Positions 33,507 through 41,954 of a stretch of DNA of 64,000 bases are shown piece after piece. The stretch comes from an uncultured Lachnospiraceae bacterium (lineage in GTDB: Bacteria; Bacillota; Clostridia; Lachnospirales; Lachnospiraceae), in NCBI GenBank assembly GCA_910579935.1, contig CAJTVQ010000003.1, positions 1-64,000 of the forward strand, read 5' to 3'. The notes under the pieces are model-generated. The model was not told the DNA's origin and searched no databases. It saw only the letters and a list, made by a program, of their open reading frames with translations. Each line of letters starts with the position of its first letter. Position 1 is the stretch's first letter. The translations under genes and the position numbers were made by a program.

Positions 33507-35208
33507 TCCCGTATTCCTCCATCCGTTCCCTGATTTCTTCTTCCAAATCCCCTGCCTCGCCGTCTTCTTCCTCCACCACTGCCAGTTTCAGCTGATACAG
33601 CAGTTCTTCTATCTCTTCATACGCTCCTTCTGTCCCTGCATCCCCTTCATGTTTTTTCAGCCATCTCTCGGCACGCCGGATCACGGTACGGTAATCTTCC
33701 GCCAAAACAGATTCTTTCCATCCGCTCACATCCTCCCGTTTTTCCCCGTCTGCCGTCTGCATCATATCAATCGTTATGGATGCCTCTTTTCCCGTGGTCA
33801 CAATTTTGGCCGTAACATTCAGCATTCCGTTCTGGTTGTAGGAAAAAGCCACCTCCAGCTGCTCCTTCCCCGCAGGTCCGGACGGTATTCCGTGTATCCT
33901 GAAAGTTCCAATGAGATGATTCTCCTCCACGGACCGCGATTCGCCCTGATACACTTCGATATCCGCACTCGTCTGACCATCCCATGAAGTATAATACATC
34001 TGCTTCTTAGTAACCGGTATCGTCACATTCCTTGGAATAATGACGCTCATATAGTCCATCATATACTCATTCAGGCTGCGGATTCCCAGTGTATAGGGAT
34101 TGACATCCGTCATCATGATTCCTTTTTCATCATCCACCAATCCGTTGATAATACCTGCCTGAATCGCCGCTCCCTGCGCAACCGCGTAATCCGGATTCAC
34201 GGCAAAACACGGCTTTTTCCCGAGATATGCCTCGATATCCGCCTGTACCAGCGGAATCCGTGTGGATCCTCCCACCAGCAGGATCATATCCAGATCCGCC
34301 GCTGCCATGCCGCTGTCGTCCAATACCACATCGATCGGATCATGCGTCCTTTCCACCAGGTCCCGGACCAGCTCTTCAAAGCGCTCCCTGCTTACCGTTT
34401 CATCCAGTTCTAGCGGCGTCCCTTCCTTTTCCGCAAGCACGGGAAGCAAAACCCTGTATTCCTCCTGTGTACTCAGTGCCTTTTTACATTCTACCGCCGC
34501 CTGATGCAGCCTCGCCATAGCGTAGATATCGTCCTCCAGCGATACGCCCTGCTTCTTTTCAAACTGTCCGGACAGATACTTTACCAGCCTCTCGTCAAAG
34601 TCCTTTCCTCCGAGTTTATTATCCCCGCTGCTCGCCCTGACCTCCAGCACCCCTTCGAACAGTTCCAGCAATGTCACATCAAAAGTCCCACCGCCCAAAT
34701 CATAGACCAGGATATTGCTTTCCTCCTCCAAATGGGAAATACCATAACTCAGGGCCGCCGCTGTCGGTTCATTCAGAATTCTTTCCACCGTAAATCCGGC
34801 CTGCTTTCCTGCTTCTACCGTAGCCTGTCTCTGTATCTCGTCAAAATATGCCGGCACCGATATGACAGCCCTGTCAACATCCTCACCCAGATACTTTCCT
34901 GCAAAATTCCTCACATAAGAAAGAATCATGGAAGAAATCTCCACCGGTGAATATGCCCGCTTTCCCAAAAAGACGTTTTCCTTTGTTCCCATCAGGCGCT
35001 TCACCTCTTTCACGGTCTGTTCCGGCGCCAGCAGAAGCTGTCCTTCCGCCTTTTCCCCGACTACCAGATTTCCGGTGCCGTCCAATCCTACTACGGAAGG
35101 CGTCTCAACCTTTCCGTCAAAGTTTAAAAGCATGACCGGCTTCCCGTCCCGCAAAACTGCCGCTTCCGTTGTTGATGTTCCCAGATCGATCCCTATCACT
35201 GTTTTCAT
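33496..35208 (-). CDS. Accessory Hsp70 chaperone (DnaK/HscC-like)
   Basis: A 570-aa Hsp70. The ATPase domain, residues 1-370, has GIDLGTSTTEAAVL, VYDLGGGTFDVTLL and ILLVGGSTRIPLVQ in order. Residues 375-490 are the beta substrate-binding domain (VNPYTLGIRSL start). The lid is short. At 570 aa it is smaller than housekeeping DnaK (about 610 aa). Start chosen at 35208, where the protein begins MKTVIGIDLGTS; a 13-residue longer frame adds an unlikely leader. Flanked by GrpE upstream and the J-TPR-SEC-C protein downstream, it forms a dedicated three-gene chaperone operon, distinct from the usual hrcA-grpE-dnaK-dnaJ arrangement. Clients are unknown. Confidence 0.92.
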   Translation of the reverse strand: MKTVIGIDLGTSTTEAAVLRDGKPVMLLNFDGKVETPSVVGLDGTGNLVVGEKAEGQLLLAPEQTVKEVKRLMGTKENVFLGKRAYSPVEISSMILSYVRNFAGKYLGEDVDRAVISVPAYFDEIQRQATVEAGKQAGFTVERILNEPTAAALSYGISHLEEESNILVYDLGGGTFDVTLLELFEGVLEVRASSGDNKLGGKDFDERLVKYLSGQFEKKQGVSLEDDIYAMARLHQAAVECKKALSTQEEYRVLLPVLAEKEGTPLELDETVSRERFEELVRDLVERTHDPIDVVLDDSGMAAADLDMILLVGGSTRIPLVQADIEAYLGKKPCFAVNPDYAVAQGAAIQAGIINGLVDDEKGIMMTDVNPYTLGIRSLNEYMMDYMSVIIPRNVTIPVTKKQMYYTSWDGQTSADIEVYQGESRSVEENHLIGTFRIHGIPSGPAGKEQLEVAFSYNQNGMLNVTAKIVTTGKEASITIDMMQTADGEKREDVSGWKESVLAEDYRTVIRRAERWLKKHEGDAGTEGAYEEIEELLYQLKLAVVEEEDGEAGDLEEEIRERMEEYGNEK

Positions 35209-35280
35209 TTTGATTTCCCTCTCCTGCTGTTGGCTCCCTGCCCGCATAAGCCTCCGATCGGCCTGCCGGCAGGCGCTTTC

Positions 35281-35919
35281 TCAAAGTTTATACGCTTCCA
35301 CTTTTGCTTTCGCTATGACCCTGCCTTCATATACCATTCCCCGGCTATGTACCTTTGCCACCGTTCCGGCAGTGCCTTCCCCTTCTGCATCCAGCGCCCT
35401 GATAACCTCGTGAATGCGGTAATCCACATGCTCGCCCTCCGTTCCGGTCTCCTCAATGGAGCAGAGCTTCTCCTTTACGGCAAGCTGTTCCTTTAACAAT
35501 CCAAGCTGCTTCTTCCATGCCTCCTGTCTTGCCGTATCCTCCATTGCTTCGCCGCATATCCGCTCTTCCAGCATCCCCATCTGCTGCTGCCATTCTCCGA
35601 TCAAATCCAGCAGGGCCTCTTCCCTTTCCTGTTTCTCCCGCAGACTGTTCCTGTACTCCATGGCCGCCGTTTCTTTTTCCTGCAGTTCGTCCAATAAATC
35701 CTCTACTGCCTCCGATTGCCTTTTTGCCTGCTTATTCAGATTCTCCACCATTGCTTCCGTCGCCTGCAGCCTGTTTTCCACAGCCTCCAGCAGCTTCCTT
35801 TCCCCTTCCCGAAACATTTCACCTGCACATTCCCCCATACACTTCTTTACCGACTCCTGCACGCACTCCTGCAATTCTTCCCGGCCTATAAATTTATCCT
35901 TTTTCTTAAATAATCCCAC
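35281..35919 (-). CDS. grpE: GrpE-type nucleotide exchange factor
   Basis: A 212-aa protein. Residues 40-140 form a long charged coiled coil, as in the GrpE stalk. Residues 160-212 form the small beta domain with VDYRIHEVIRALDAEGEGTAG, then VYEGRVIAKAKVEAY, the segment that contacts Hsp70. The start is GTG (MGLFKKKDKF) with a weak AAAGG site. It is the first gene of the accessory chaperone operon and should release ADP from the Hsp70 encoded next. It diverges from housekeeping GrpE, so the gene symbol describes family rather than strict orthology. Confidence 0.82.
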   Translation of the reverse strand: MGLFKKKDKFIGREELQECVQESVKKCMGECAGEMFREGERKLLEAVENRLQATEAMVENLNKQAKRQSEAVEDLLDELQEKETAAMEYRNSLREKQEREEALLDLIGEWQQQMGMLEERICGEAMEDTARQEAWKKQLGLLKEQLAVKEKLCSIEETGTEGEHVDYRIHEVIRALDAEGEGTAGTVAKVHSRGMVYEGRVIAKAKVEAYKL

Positions 35920-35996
35920 GCTGCTTTCATCCTTTCCGATTTCTTCAACCGATATATCCCGCGTTCCGTCTCAGTTCACGTCATCCGTCCCTGTTC

Positions 35997-37169
35997 CTAC
36001 ACGCCCTTTCGGGTAATCCTCCTCATCACTTTCTCCGCCGACCTGCGCCACTGGAACATCCCGATCCTCCGCCGGATCTCTTCCACCGTCACCTCGCCGC
36101 ACTGCTGCCGGATTCCCTGCCGGATCCGCTCCTTCAGCCCTTCCTTGTCATGGGGGTCAAAATACGCCGCCGCATTTCCCAGCGCCTCCGGCAAAGATGC
36201 CGCATTGGAAGAAATCGTCATCGTTCCAACCGCCATCGCCTCCAAAGGCGGCATACCGAATCCCTCATAAATAGAAGGGAAAATAAAACAATCCGCCATA
36301 TGGTACACATAGGGCAAATCCTCATCTTCGATAAATCCCGTCACAATGATCTTCTGAGCATATTCCTTCTCTATCCGTTCCCAAAACCCATCCATCTTCC
36401 AGCCCTTTCTCCCGGCCAGCACGAGCGGCACCTCCACACTCCCTTCTTCCAGAAGTTCCACATATGCCTCCACCAGAAAAGGCAGGTTTTTTCTCGGTTC
36501 CAGCGTGGCAAGGCAGAGCAGGTACTGCTCCGGCAGATGATATTTATGCCGCACATCCAAAGAACGGTTCCTGATTTCTTCTTCTTTTTCCGCCGCATTC
36601 CCGCTGCCGTTATATGCCTGATTCCGCGCATAATCCATAAACACATCCGAAATACCGCAATACGCAATCGTAATCTTTTTCTTTTTATAATGAAACTTAT
36701 CCACAATCCTGTCTCTCGTAAACCTGGAGATCGTAATAATTCCCCTGCTGACCAGCAAAGCGTTGAGAATGGACAGTTTAAAATACCACTCCATATGCTT
36801 CTTCATCGTCTCCGGACAGTCCCAGCAGGTCAGGTCGGGTATCATATTGAAGATCCCCCTGTGCCAGAACAGCAGCGGCCCCTGAAAAGCCAGGAACAGA
36901 AAAACATCCGCCCTGATGCCATATAAATGAAAAGGCAGAAGTATCTGTGCAAACAACAGCTTATTCTGGCCCTTATATACCTTCATATCCACATTCTTTT
37001 TCTTTTGGTATTTCTGAAACTGTGGATGTACCTTTCTTTTAAACAGCAGAATATAAGTATGTTCCTCTTTTTCGTCCATTTCTATCAGTTCCCTGGCTAT
37101 ATTCATGGCGTACCTTTCAATACCTGAAAAATTATCCGCCAGAGAAGTCAAATCTATCGCTATTCTCAT
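35997..37169 (-). CDS. Glycosyltransferase, GT4 family
   Basis: A 390-aa cytoplasmic enzyme of the mannosyl/rhamnosyl-type GT4 subgroup. N-terminus MRIAIDLTSLADNFSGIERY; donor domain LATLEPRKNLPFLVEAY near 215; IYEGFGMPPLEAMAVGTM near 295 with E-x7-E. The ATG at 37169 has GGAG 8 nt upstream and begins directly with the first beta strand; a 13-residue longer frame exists but adds an atypical leader. It sits 101 bp after the Wzy-like gene and 77 bp before grpE. Confidence 0.9.
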   Translation of the reverse strand: MRIAIDLTSLADNFSGIERYAMNIARELIEMDEKEEHTYILLFKRKVHPQFQKYQKKKNVDMKVYKGQNKLLFAQILLPFHLYGIRADVFLFLAFQGPLLFWHRGIFNMIPDLTCWDCPETMKKHMEWYFKLSILNALLVSRGIITISRFTRDRIVDKFHYKKKKITIAYCGISDVFMDYARNQAYNGSGNAAEKEEEIRNRSLDVRHKYHLPEQYLLCLATLEPRKNLPFLVEAYVELLEEGSVEVPLVLAGRKGWKMDGFWERIEKEYAQKIIVTGFIEDEDLPYVYHMADCFIFPSIYEGFGMPPLEAMAVGTMTISSNAASLPEALGNAAAYFDPHDKEGLKERIRQGIRQQCGEVTVEEIRRRIGMFQWRRSAEKVMRRITRKGV

Positions 37170-37270
37170 TGTTCCGCTCCGTATACCCGATATTCCTCTA
37201 TTGCACATGCATGGCGGTCATAACGGATTCCTCCTTCCGTTTCCATACCTCACGCGCCACCTCTACTATA

Positions 37271-39124
37271 TCATCTGCCAATACGCAAGTCAAACCACAA
37301 CGCTATCACCGCTCCCCCTAAGACCGCATAAAGAACGCTGTCCCGAATATGTTCCATCCCCGGAACGGATCCTGCCTTCTCCACCATATACCCCTTATCC
37401 AGATTCATATGTTCCATCCGGTCTTCCCCTGCGCTCTTCCAGATCCGCTCCCCGTAAATCCCTTCCCTCACAAAATACTCTCCCTCTTGCGCTTCCTGCA
37501 CGCAGGCCGTCATCCGGTCCAGCAGAACCGCATATTCCTCCTCCGTTATATCATGATACAGTTCCAGCAGTCTTATACGAAACGTATCATAATTCCCGCT
37601 GCCCTGTACATACACGGGAATGGAATATTCCATGGCCGCTTCCAGCTCTTCCTCCGAAAGCCTGTCCTCCACACCGGCCTCCCTGATCGCCCTGCCTAAA
37701 TACTCCCTGTTTTCCAAAGCCATGCCGTATGCAGCCATTTTCTCTTTCAATCCGTCCTTACTGTTCCCTTCGTTTAAAACGGAAATCTGCATACTCTGCG
37801 CCTGCACATAATTCAGCGCCCTTATTGGTACGGAAACATATTCCTTCGCAGGCGCTGCCAAAAAATAAACCGCAAAGATCACCGCTCCCGTCACGCCGCC
37901 GGTCAGCACGGCAGCTACGCTGACCTTCCTTCCGGAAACTTTTCTCTCCTCTTCGCCTGTCTCTTCTCCGCTGCCATCCCCATTCGCCCTGCCAAATAAC
38001 ACCTCGCCGAAAAACAGCAGGGAAAAGTTCATAAATGCATTGGAGATAAACTGCTCCATAATCCCATATAACAAAAAGGAAAATATCATGGCAAGTTCCG
38101 GCAGTTTTTCCGAACCTCTCTTCTCTTCCTGATACCCCCTTCCCGCTTCCTTTTTCCTTCCTGCGGCCCATTCCACCAGCCCGCTGCAGCGTCCGATCAC
38201 CACTGCATACCCTGCACAAAACAGCACAAATGCCGCCGCGCCGAACGTCATAAAGAAATACACATACCCGTTATCCATAATGACCCAAAAATACGGCACG
38301 TCCTTCATCCTGGCCCCAAGCAGCGTAAACGGCTGGTTCTGCAGATAATAAGCGGAAAAAGTCAGTCTCGCCTGCAGCAGCGCGTCCAGCCTTTGTACCG
38401 CCGGATACTGCAGCAGAAAAGGCGCTCCGAAAGAAAACAGCAGACAAAACGGCAGAGGCAGCTGACAAATGATCCGTTCCGCCATGCTGAGGCGTTTCCG
38501 CTTCACCGCATAGAAATTCAGCAGCAGATAAAATGCCGTCACCGTCACGCCGGTATAGCTCAAAGAATACAAATACACCAGCAGATTCCCTGCCATCAGT
38601 CCAAGCAGCCGCTTCAGGTCATAGCGGCTTCCCCATGTATAACAAAGCAGAACCGTCAGCATAAAATACGATATATGAAATACATTTCCCGTACTATATC
38701 CCATTCCCCAGCGGATTAATTCCATGCCACCCTTTTCATGCACAACCAGGGGATTTCCGATAATTCCCAGCTTCGCTGCCGCCACGGTAAAGATAAAAGA
38801 ACCGGTATAAACTACCGTTCCCAGCCGGAACAGCTTCCTCACATCCATATCTTTCAGACCGACAATGGTCAGCACACTGAGTACGATTCCCAGTCTGCCG
38901 GAATTCCTGTACGCAGCAAAGGCTATGGCACATAACAGAACCACAGCCGCTATCTCACGCTTTTTATATTTCGTCAAAACCAGCTTGACACCCACACACA
39001 GACAGGCCGCCCCGCTCAGGATATAATACAGCCTGTCCCCGCTGTCCAGCCCGATTCCTTTTGCAAATATCATCAGTGAAAAAAACAGGTAATAAGCTAA
39101 CTCTTTTGTCTTGCCCTTTGTCAT
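37271..39124 (-). CDS. Multi-pass membrane protein, Wzy/O-antigen-polymerase-like
   Basis: A 617-aa membrane protein with roughly twelve hydrophobic segments and a large loop containing GMGYSTGNVFHISYF and QNQPFTLLGARMKDVPYFWVIMD, a layout similar to Wzy-type polymerases. Residues 400-600 include one further membrane segment and a helical extracellular part; the protein ends with a hydrophobic helix. Sequence conservation in this class is low, so the call rests on topology and context. Start set at 39124 because AGGGG is 8 nt upstream and because the likely promoter lies downstream of the longer frame's ATG at 39208. Probably transcribed with the GT4 at 35997. Confidence 0.65.
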   Translation of the reverse strand: MTKGKTKELAYYLFFSLMIFAKGIGLDSGDRLYYILSGAACLCVGVKLVLTKYKKREIAAVVLLCAIAFAAYRNSGRLGIVLSVLTIVGLKDMDVRKLFRLGTVVYTGSFIFTVAAAKLGIIGNPLVVHEKGGMELIRWGMGYSTGNVFHISYFMLTVLLCYTWGSRYDLKRLLGLMAGNLLVYLYSLSYTGVTVTAFYLLLNFYAVKRKRLSMAERIICQLPLPFCLLFSFGAPFLLQYPAVQRLDALLQARLTFSAYYLQNQPFTLLGARMKDVPYFWVIMDNGYVYFFMTFGAAAFVLFCAGYAVVIGRCSGLVEWAAGRKKEAGRGYQEEKRGSEKLPELAMIFSFLLYGIMEQFISNAFMNFSLLFFGEVLFGRANGDGSGEETGEEERKVSGRKVSVAAVLTGGVTGAVIFAVYFLAAPAKEYVSVPIRALNYVQAQSMQISVLNEGNSKDGLKEKMAAYGMALENREYLGRAIREAGVEDRLSEEELEAAMEYSIPVYVQGSGNYDTFRIRLLELYHDITEEEYAVLLDRMTACVQEAQEGEYFVREGIYGERIWKSAGEDRMEHMNLDKGYMVEKAGSVPGMEHIRDSVLYAVLGGAVIALWFDLRIGR

Positions 39125-39170
39125 TCTGATTCCCCTGCCCATCCATTCCGGTCGATCATTTATCTCTTCT

Positions 39171-39198
39171 ATTTTAACAGAACCTGCGAATAATGCAA
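39171..39198 (-). promoter_or_regulatory. Promoter for the Wzy-like gene
   Basis: Minus strand TTGCAT (39198-39193), 16-bp spacer, TAAAAT (39176-39171), 47 bp upstream of the chosen start. It lies back to back with the ugd promoter; the two -35 boxes are only 9 bp apart. Confidence 0.55.
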
Positions 39199-39207
39199 GG
39201 AAATCCA

Positions 39208-39236
39208 TTGACCTTCCATCGTCTTTTCTTTATAAT
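39208..39236 (+). promoter_or_regulatory. Promoter for the first UDP-glucose dehydrogenase gene
   Basis: TTGACC (39208-39213), 17-bp spacer, perfect TATAAT (39231-39236). The untranslated leader would be about 105 nt; I see no riboswitch-like structure in it. Confidence 0.75.
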
Positions 39237-39347
39237 AGTAAAAGCAAAATTACAAATCGAACGATTGCAGGCGTATAAAAATCAAACTCCTGCCGATTAT
39301 GTACAAACTTAATAGGTGTGCAGAGCAGCACAGAAATGAGGTTAATT

Positions 39348-40637
39348 ATGAAAGTTGCAGTAGCGGGAACAGGATATGTCGGACTGGTTACAGGCGTATG
39401 CCTGGCAGAAAACGGAAACGAAGTCACCTGCGTTGATATTGACGAAAACAAAATCGCCCGGATGGAGCAGGGAATCAGTCCCATCTACGAACCCGGCCTG
39501 GAAGAACTGATGCATAAAAATAAAGAGCGCCTTCACTATACCACAGACTATCAATCCGCATACGAAGATGCAGATGTCATCTTCATCGGGGTAGGAACTC
39601 CGGAAAAAAAGGACGGTTCCGCCAACCTGACCTATGTATACCGGGTGGTGGAACAGATTGCGGAAACGGTACGGAAAGACTGCGTGGTAGTTGTCAAGTC
39701 CACGGTTCCGATCGGCACCAATGACAAAGTGGAAAATCTACTGAAAAACAACCTGAAGCATCCGGTCAACATCTCCGTGGCATCCAACCCCGAATTTCTT
39801 GCACAGGGTACCGCCATCCGCGATACGCTGCATGCCAGCCGTATCGTCCTCGGCGTGGAGGACAAGCTTGCGGAAGACACTCTCCGGACAGTCTATGCCG
39901 GCTTTAAGGATGTTCCGCTGCTGATCACCAACCGTAAAAGTGCGGAAATGATAAAATACGCTTCCAACGATTTTCTGGCTCTGAAGATTTCTTATATTAA
40001 CGAAATTGCCAACCTCTGTGAAATCGTCGGCGCCAACATTGACGACGTTGCTAAGGGCATGGGATACGATGCAAGGATTGGCGACCGCTTCCTGCATGCA
40101 GGCATCGGCTATGGAGGCTCCTGCTTCCCGAAAGATACCAAAGCCCTGAACTGGCTGGCTTCTTATAACGATGCAGAACTGAAAACCATAAAGGCAGCCA
40201 TAGAAATAAACGAACAGCAGAAACTGAAATTATTAAAAAAATCACGTAAATACTATCCCGATTTTACCGGACTCACGGTAGCCGTTTTGGGACTTACGTT
40301 CAAACCCGGCACCGATGACCTGCGGGAAGCGCCTTCCCTCGTAAACATACCGATCATTCTGGAAGACAACGCCAAGGTAAAAGCATGGGATCCTGTGGGA
40401 CAGGAAAATTTCCGCAGGAAATTCCCGGACGACATTACTTACTGTGATTCCATTGCAGAAACCCTGAAGGATGCGGATATCTGCTTTATATTCACCGAAT
40501 GGCCGGAAGTGCGGGCGCTTACACCCGAAGATTTCTTAACCTCCATGAAGAAGCCCATTGTACTGGACGGGCGCAACTGCCTTGATTATGAATCATTCCA
40601 TTCATCGGATGTGATTTATGAAAGCATCGGACGCTGA
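39348..40637 (+). CDS. ugd: UDP-glucose 6-dehydrogenase (copy 1)
   Basis: A 429-aa NAD-dependent enzyme that oxidises UDP-glucose to UDP-glucuronate, a precursor of acidic surface glycans. N-terminal Rossmann motif GTGYVGLVTG at residues 7-16; substrate-lysine region NPEFLAQGTA; catalytic cysteine in YGGSCFPKDTKAL near residue 258; C-terminal domain AVLGLTFKPGTDDLREAP. Length is normal. Start at 39348 has GAGG 7 nt upstream; a longer frame from 39318 adds ten residues ahead of the Rossmann strand. It is the only intact plus-strand gene in the window and has its own promoter and terminator. GDP-mannose dehydrogenase activity is less likely but not excluded. Confidence 0.93.
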   Translation: MKVAVAGTGYVGLVTGVCLAENGNEVTCVDIDENKIARMEQGISPIYEPGLEELMHKNKERLHYTTDYQSAYEDADVIFIGVGTPEKKDGSANLTYVYRVVEQIAETVRKDCVVVVKSTVPIGTNDKVENLLKNNLKHPVNISVASNPEFLAQGTAIRDTLHASRIVLGVEDKLAEDTLRTVYAGFKDVPLLITNRKSAEMIKYASNDFLALKISYINEIANLCEIVGANIDDVAKGMGYDARIGDRFLHAGIGYGGSCFPKDTKALNWLASYNDAELKTIKAAIEINEQQKLKLLKKSRKYYPDFTGLTVAVLGLTFKPGTDDLREAPSLVNIPIILEDNAKVKAWDPVGQENFRRKFPDDITYCDSIAETLKDADICFIFTEWPEVRALTPEDFLTSMKKPIVLDGRNCLDYESFHSSDVIYESIGR

Positions 40638-40660
40638 GAATCGGAGCCAAAACTATATTT

Positions 40661-40702
40661 GGTGCTGTCGGAAAATCTGGTATTTCCCGACAGCACCCTT
40701 TT
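40661..40702 (+). terminator. Intrinsic terminator between convergent genes
   Basis: GGTGCTGTCGG (40661-40671) pairs with CCGACAGCACC (40687-40697), extended by an A/T stretch, followed by CTTTTCC. It ends the ugd transcript and may also serve the opposite operon. Confidence 0.8.
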
Positions 40703-40724
40703 CCCCAAAACACTGTAATACTGA

Positions 40725-41912
40725 TCATTTTGAATTTCCCGGGCAGGATATCCTGTTAAAACCGCTTGTTTCCAACGCTTCACGGACTAATTTCATTCCC
40801 TCCCCCGCACTGTACAAATATATTTCCGGCATCTTTCTGCTTAAAAATAAATAAATCCCTTCCGTGACAGAATATGCGCCGATGTTCTTAAATACAAGCA
40901 GATCCCCTATTTTTAATCCCTTTTTTACAGTTTTCCGCACCAGTACATCGGAAGTCGTACAAAGCGAACCGCATATGGTCCATTCCTTTTCCCCCGGTTC
41001 TCCTTCCCCGTCCATATGTATGTGGTCTATCAGCGGCACCCGCATTGCCATATTCTGCCCATAATAGTTCACATGATTGATTCCGCCGTCCACAATACAG
41101 TAATGCTTTTGGTGATTTTCCTTTATATCCACCACCTTTGTAACATAATAACCGCAAGACGCCGCAAGAAATCTTCCCATTTCGATCACCCATTGAATAT
41201 CCCTGCCTGCACTTGTCATCACATCCGTCAGTACACCCATGCCCGTTTCCAGTTCCGTTTCAAAATTCTCGCCTTCGAAATACGGAACCGGCAATCCGGG
41301 TCCATATTCAATCGTTAAACAGCAGGAATACTTTTCTTTCAGCTTCTTATAATAAGCGATCAGATACTGCAATTCTTCTTCTATCTTTCTGGCTTTCTTC
41401 TGCGTACCGGAAAAATACTGAATTCCGGTAATTTCCACATAACGGCATCCGTTTCCATTATCTAACATTCTCTCTAATACCGTTTCATCTACCCCGAACT
41501 GCGTACCGCTGGTCAGACGGAGCAGGACACAGACGCTTTCTTTATTTCTTTCCGCGCACCTGCATACATCAGCCATCTGTTTCTCTGATTCCACCGTAAA
41601 AATACGGACACCGCATCTTAATGCCCTTTCCATATCCCCTTCTTCTTTATTTACCCCTGAAAAAACAATGTCCTCCCCCTGAATACAGCCTGCCATGCAT
41701 ATATCCAGTTCTCCCGGCGAACATACCTCGTATTTTCGCACCATACCCTTTAAACTTCCTACCAGAAACGGATTCGCTTTTACAGCATAACAGATTTCAC
41801 CATTGTCCGGCATAAGCTTCCGTATTTTCTCCGCCCTGTCCCTTAATATATCCTTATCAAATATGTACATCGGCGAATGACTTCCATATTCTTTTATCAA
41901 ATCGGTCTGCAT
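40725..41912 (-). CDS. PLP-dependent decarboxylase, fold type III (ornithine/DAP decarboxylase family)
   Basis: A 395-aa enzyme. The PLP lysine is K45 in CYAVKANPF. EYGPGLPVPY and VIEMGRFLAA supply phosphate-binding residues. The C-terminal active-site loop ICGSLCTTSDVL keeps the family Cys and Asp, and FKNIGAYSVTEG is the usual closing motif. It is the last gene of the Dlt-like operon. In butirosin synthesis a relative (BtrK) decarboxylates an amino acid carried on an acyl carrier protein, and a related set (ligase, decarboxylase, carrier protein) occurs in exosortase-associated loci; a similar role here is inference. Start: ATG 41912 with AGGA 7 nt upstream; ATG 41954, directly after the preceding stop, is an alternative. 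Confidence 0.85.
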   Translation of the reverse strand: MQTDLIKEYGSHSPMYIFDKDILRDRAEKIRKLMPDNGEICYAVKANPFLVGSLKGMVRKYEVCSPGELDICMAGCIQGEDIVFSGVNKEEGDMERALRCGVRIFTVESEKQMADVCRCAERNKESVCVLLRLTSGTQFGVDETVLERMLDNGNGCRYVEITGIQYFSGTQKKARKIEEELQYLIAYYKKLKEKYSCCLTIEYGPGLPVPYFEGENFETELETGMGVLTDVMTSAGRDIQWVIEMGRFLAASCGYYVTKVVDIKENHQKHYCIVDGGINHVNYYGQNMAMRVPLIDHIHMDGEGEPGEKEWTICGSLCTTSDVLVRKTVKKGLKIGDLLVFKNIGAYSVTEGIYLFLSRKMPEIYLYSAGEGMKLVREALETSGFNRISCPGNSK

Positions 41913-41954
41913 TCTCTTCCTCATTTCTGCGCATCTTTTCACGCATCTTCCCAT

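Noticed and set aside
39208..39348. Riboswitch in the ugd leader
   Set aside because: The roughly 105-nt leader shows no strong paired elements or terminator-antiterminator arrangement.
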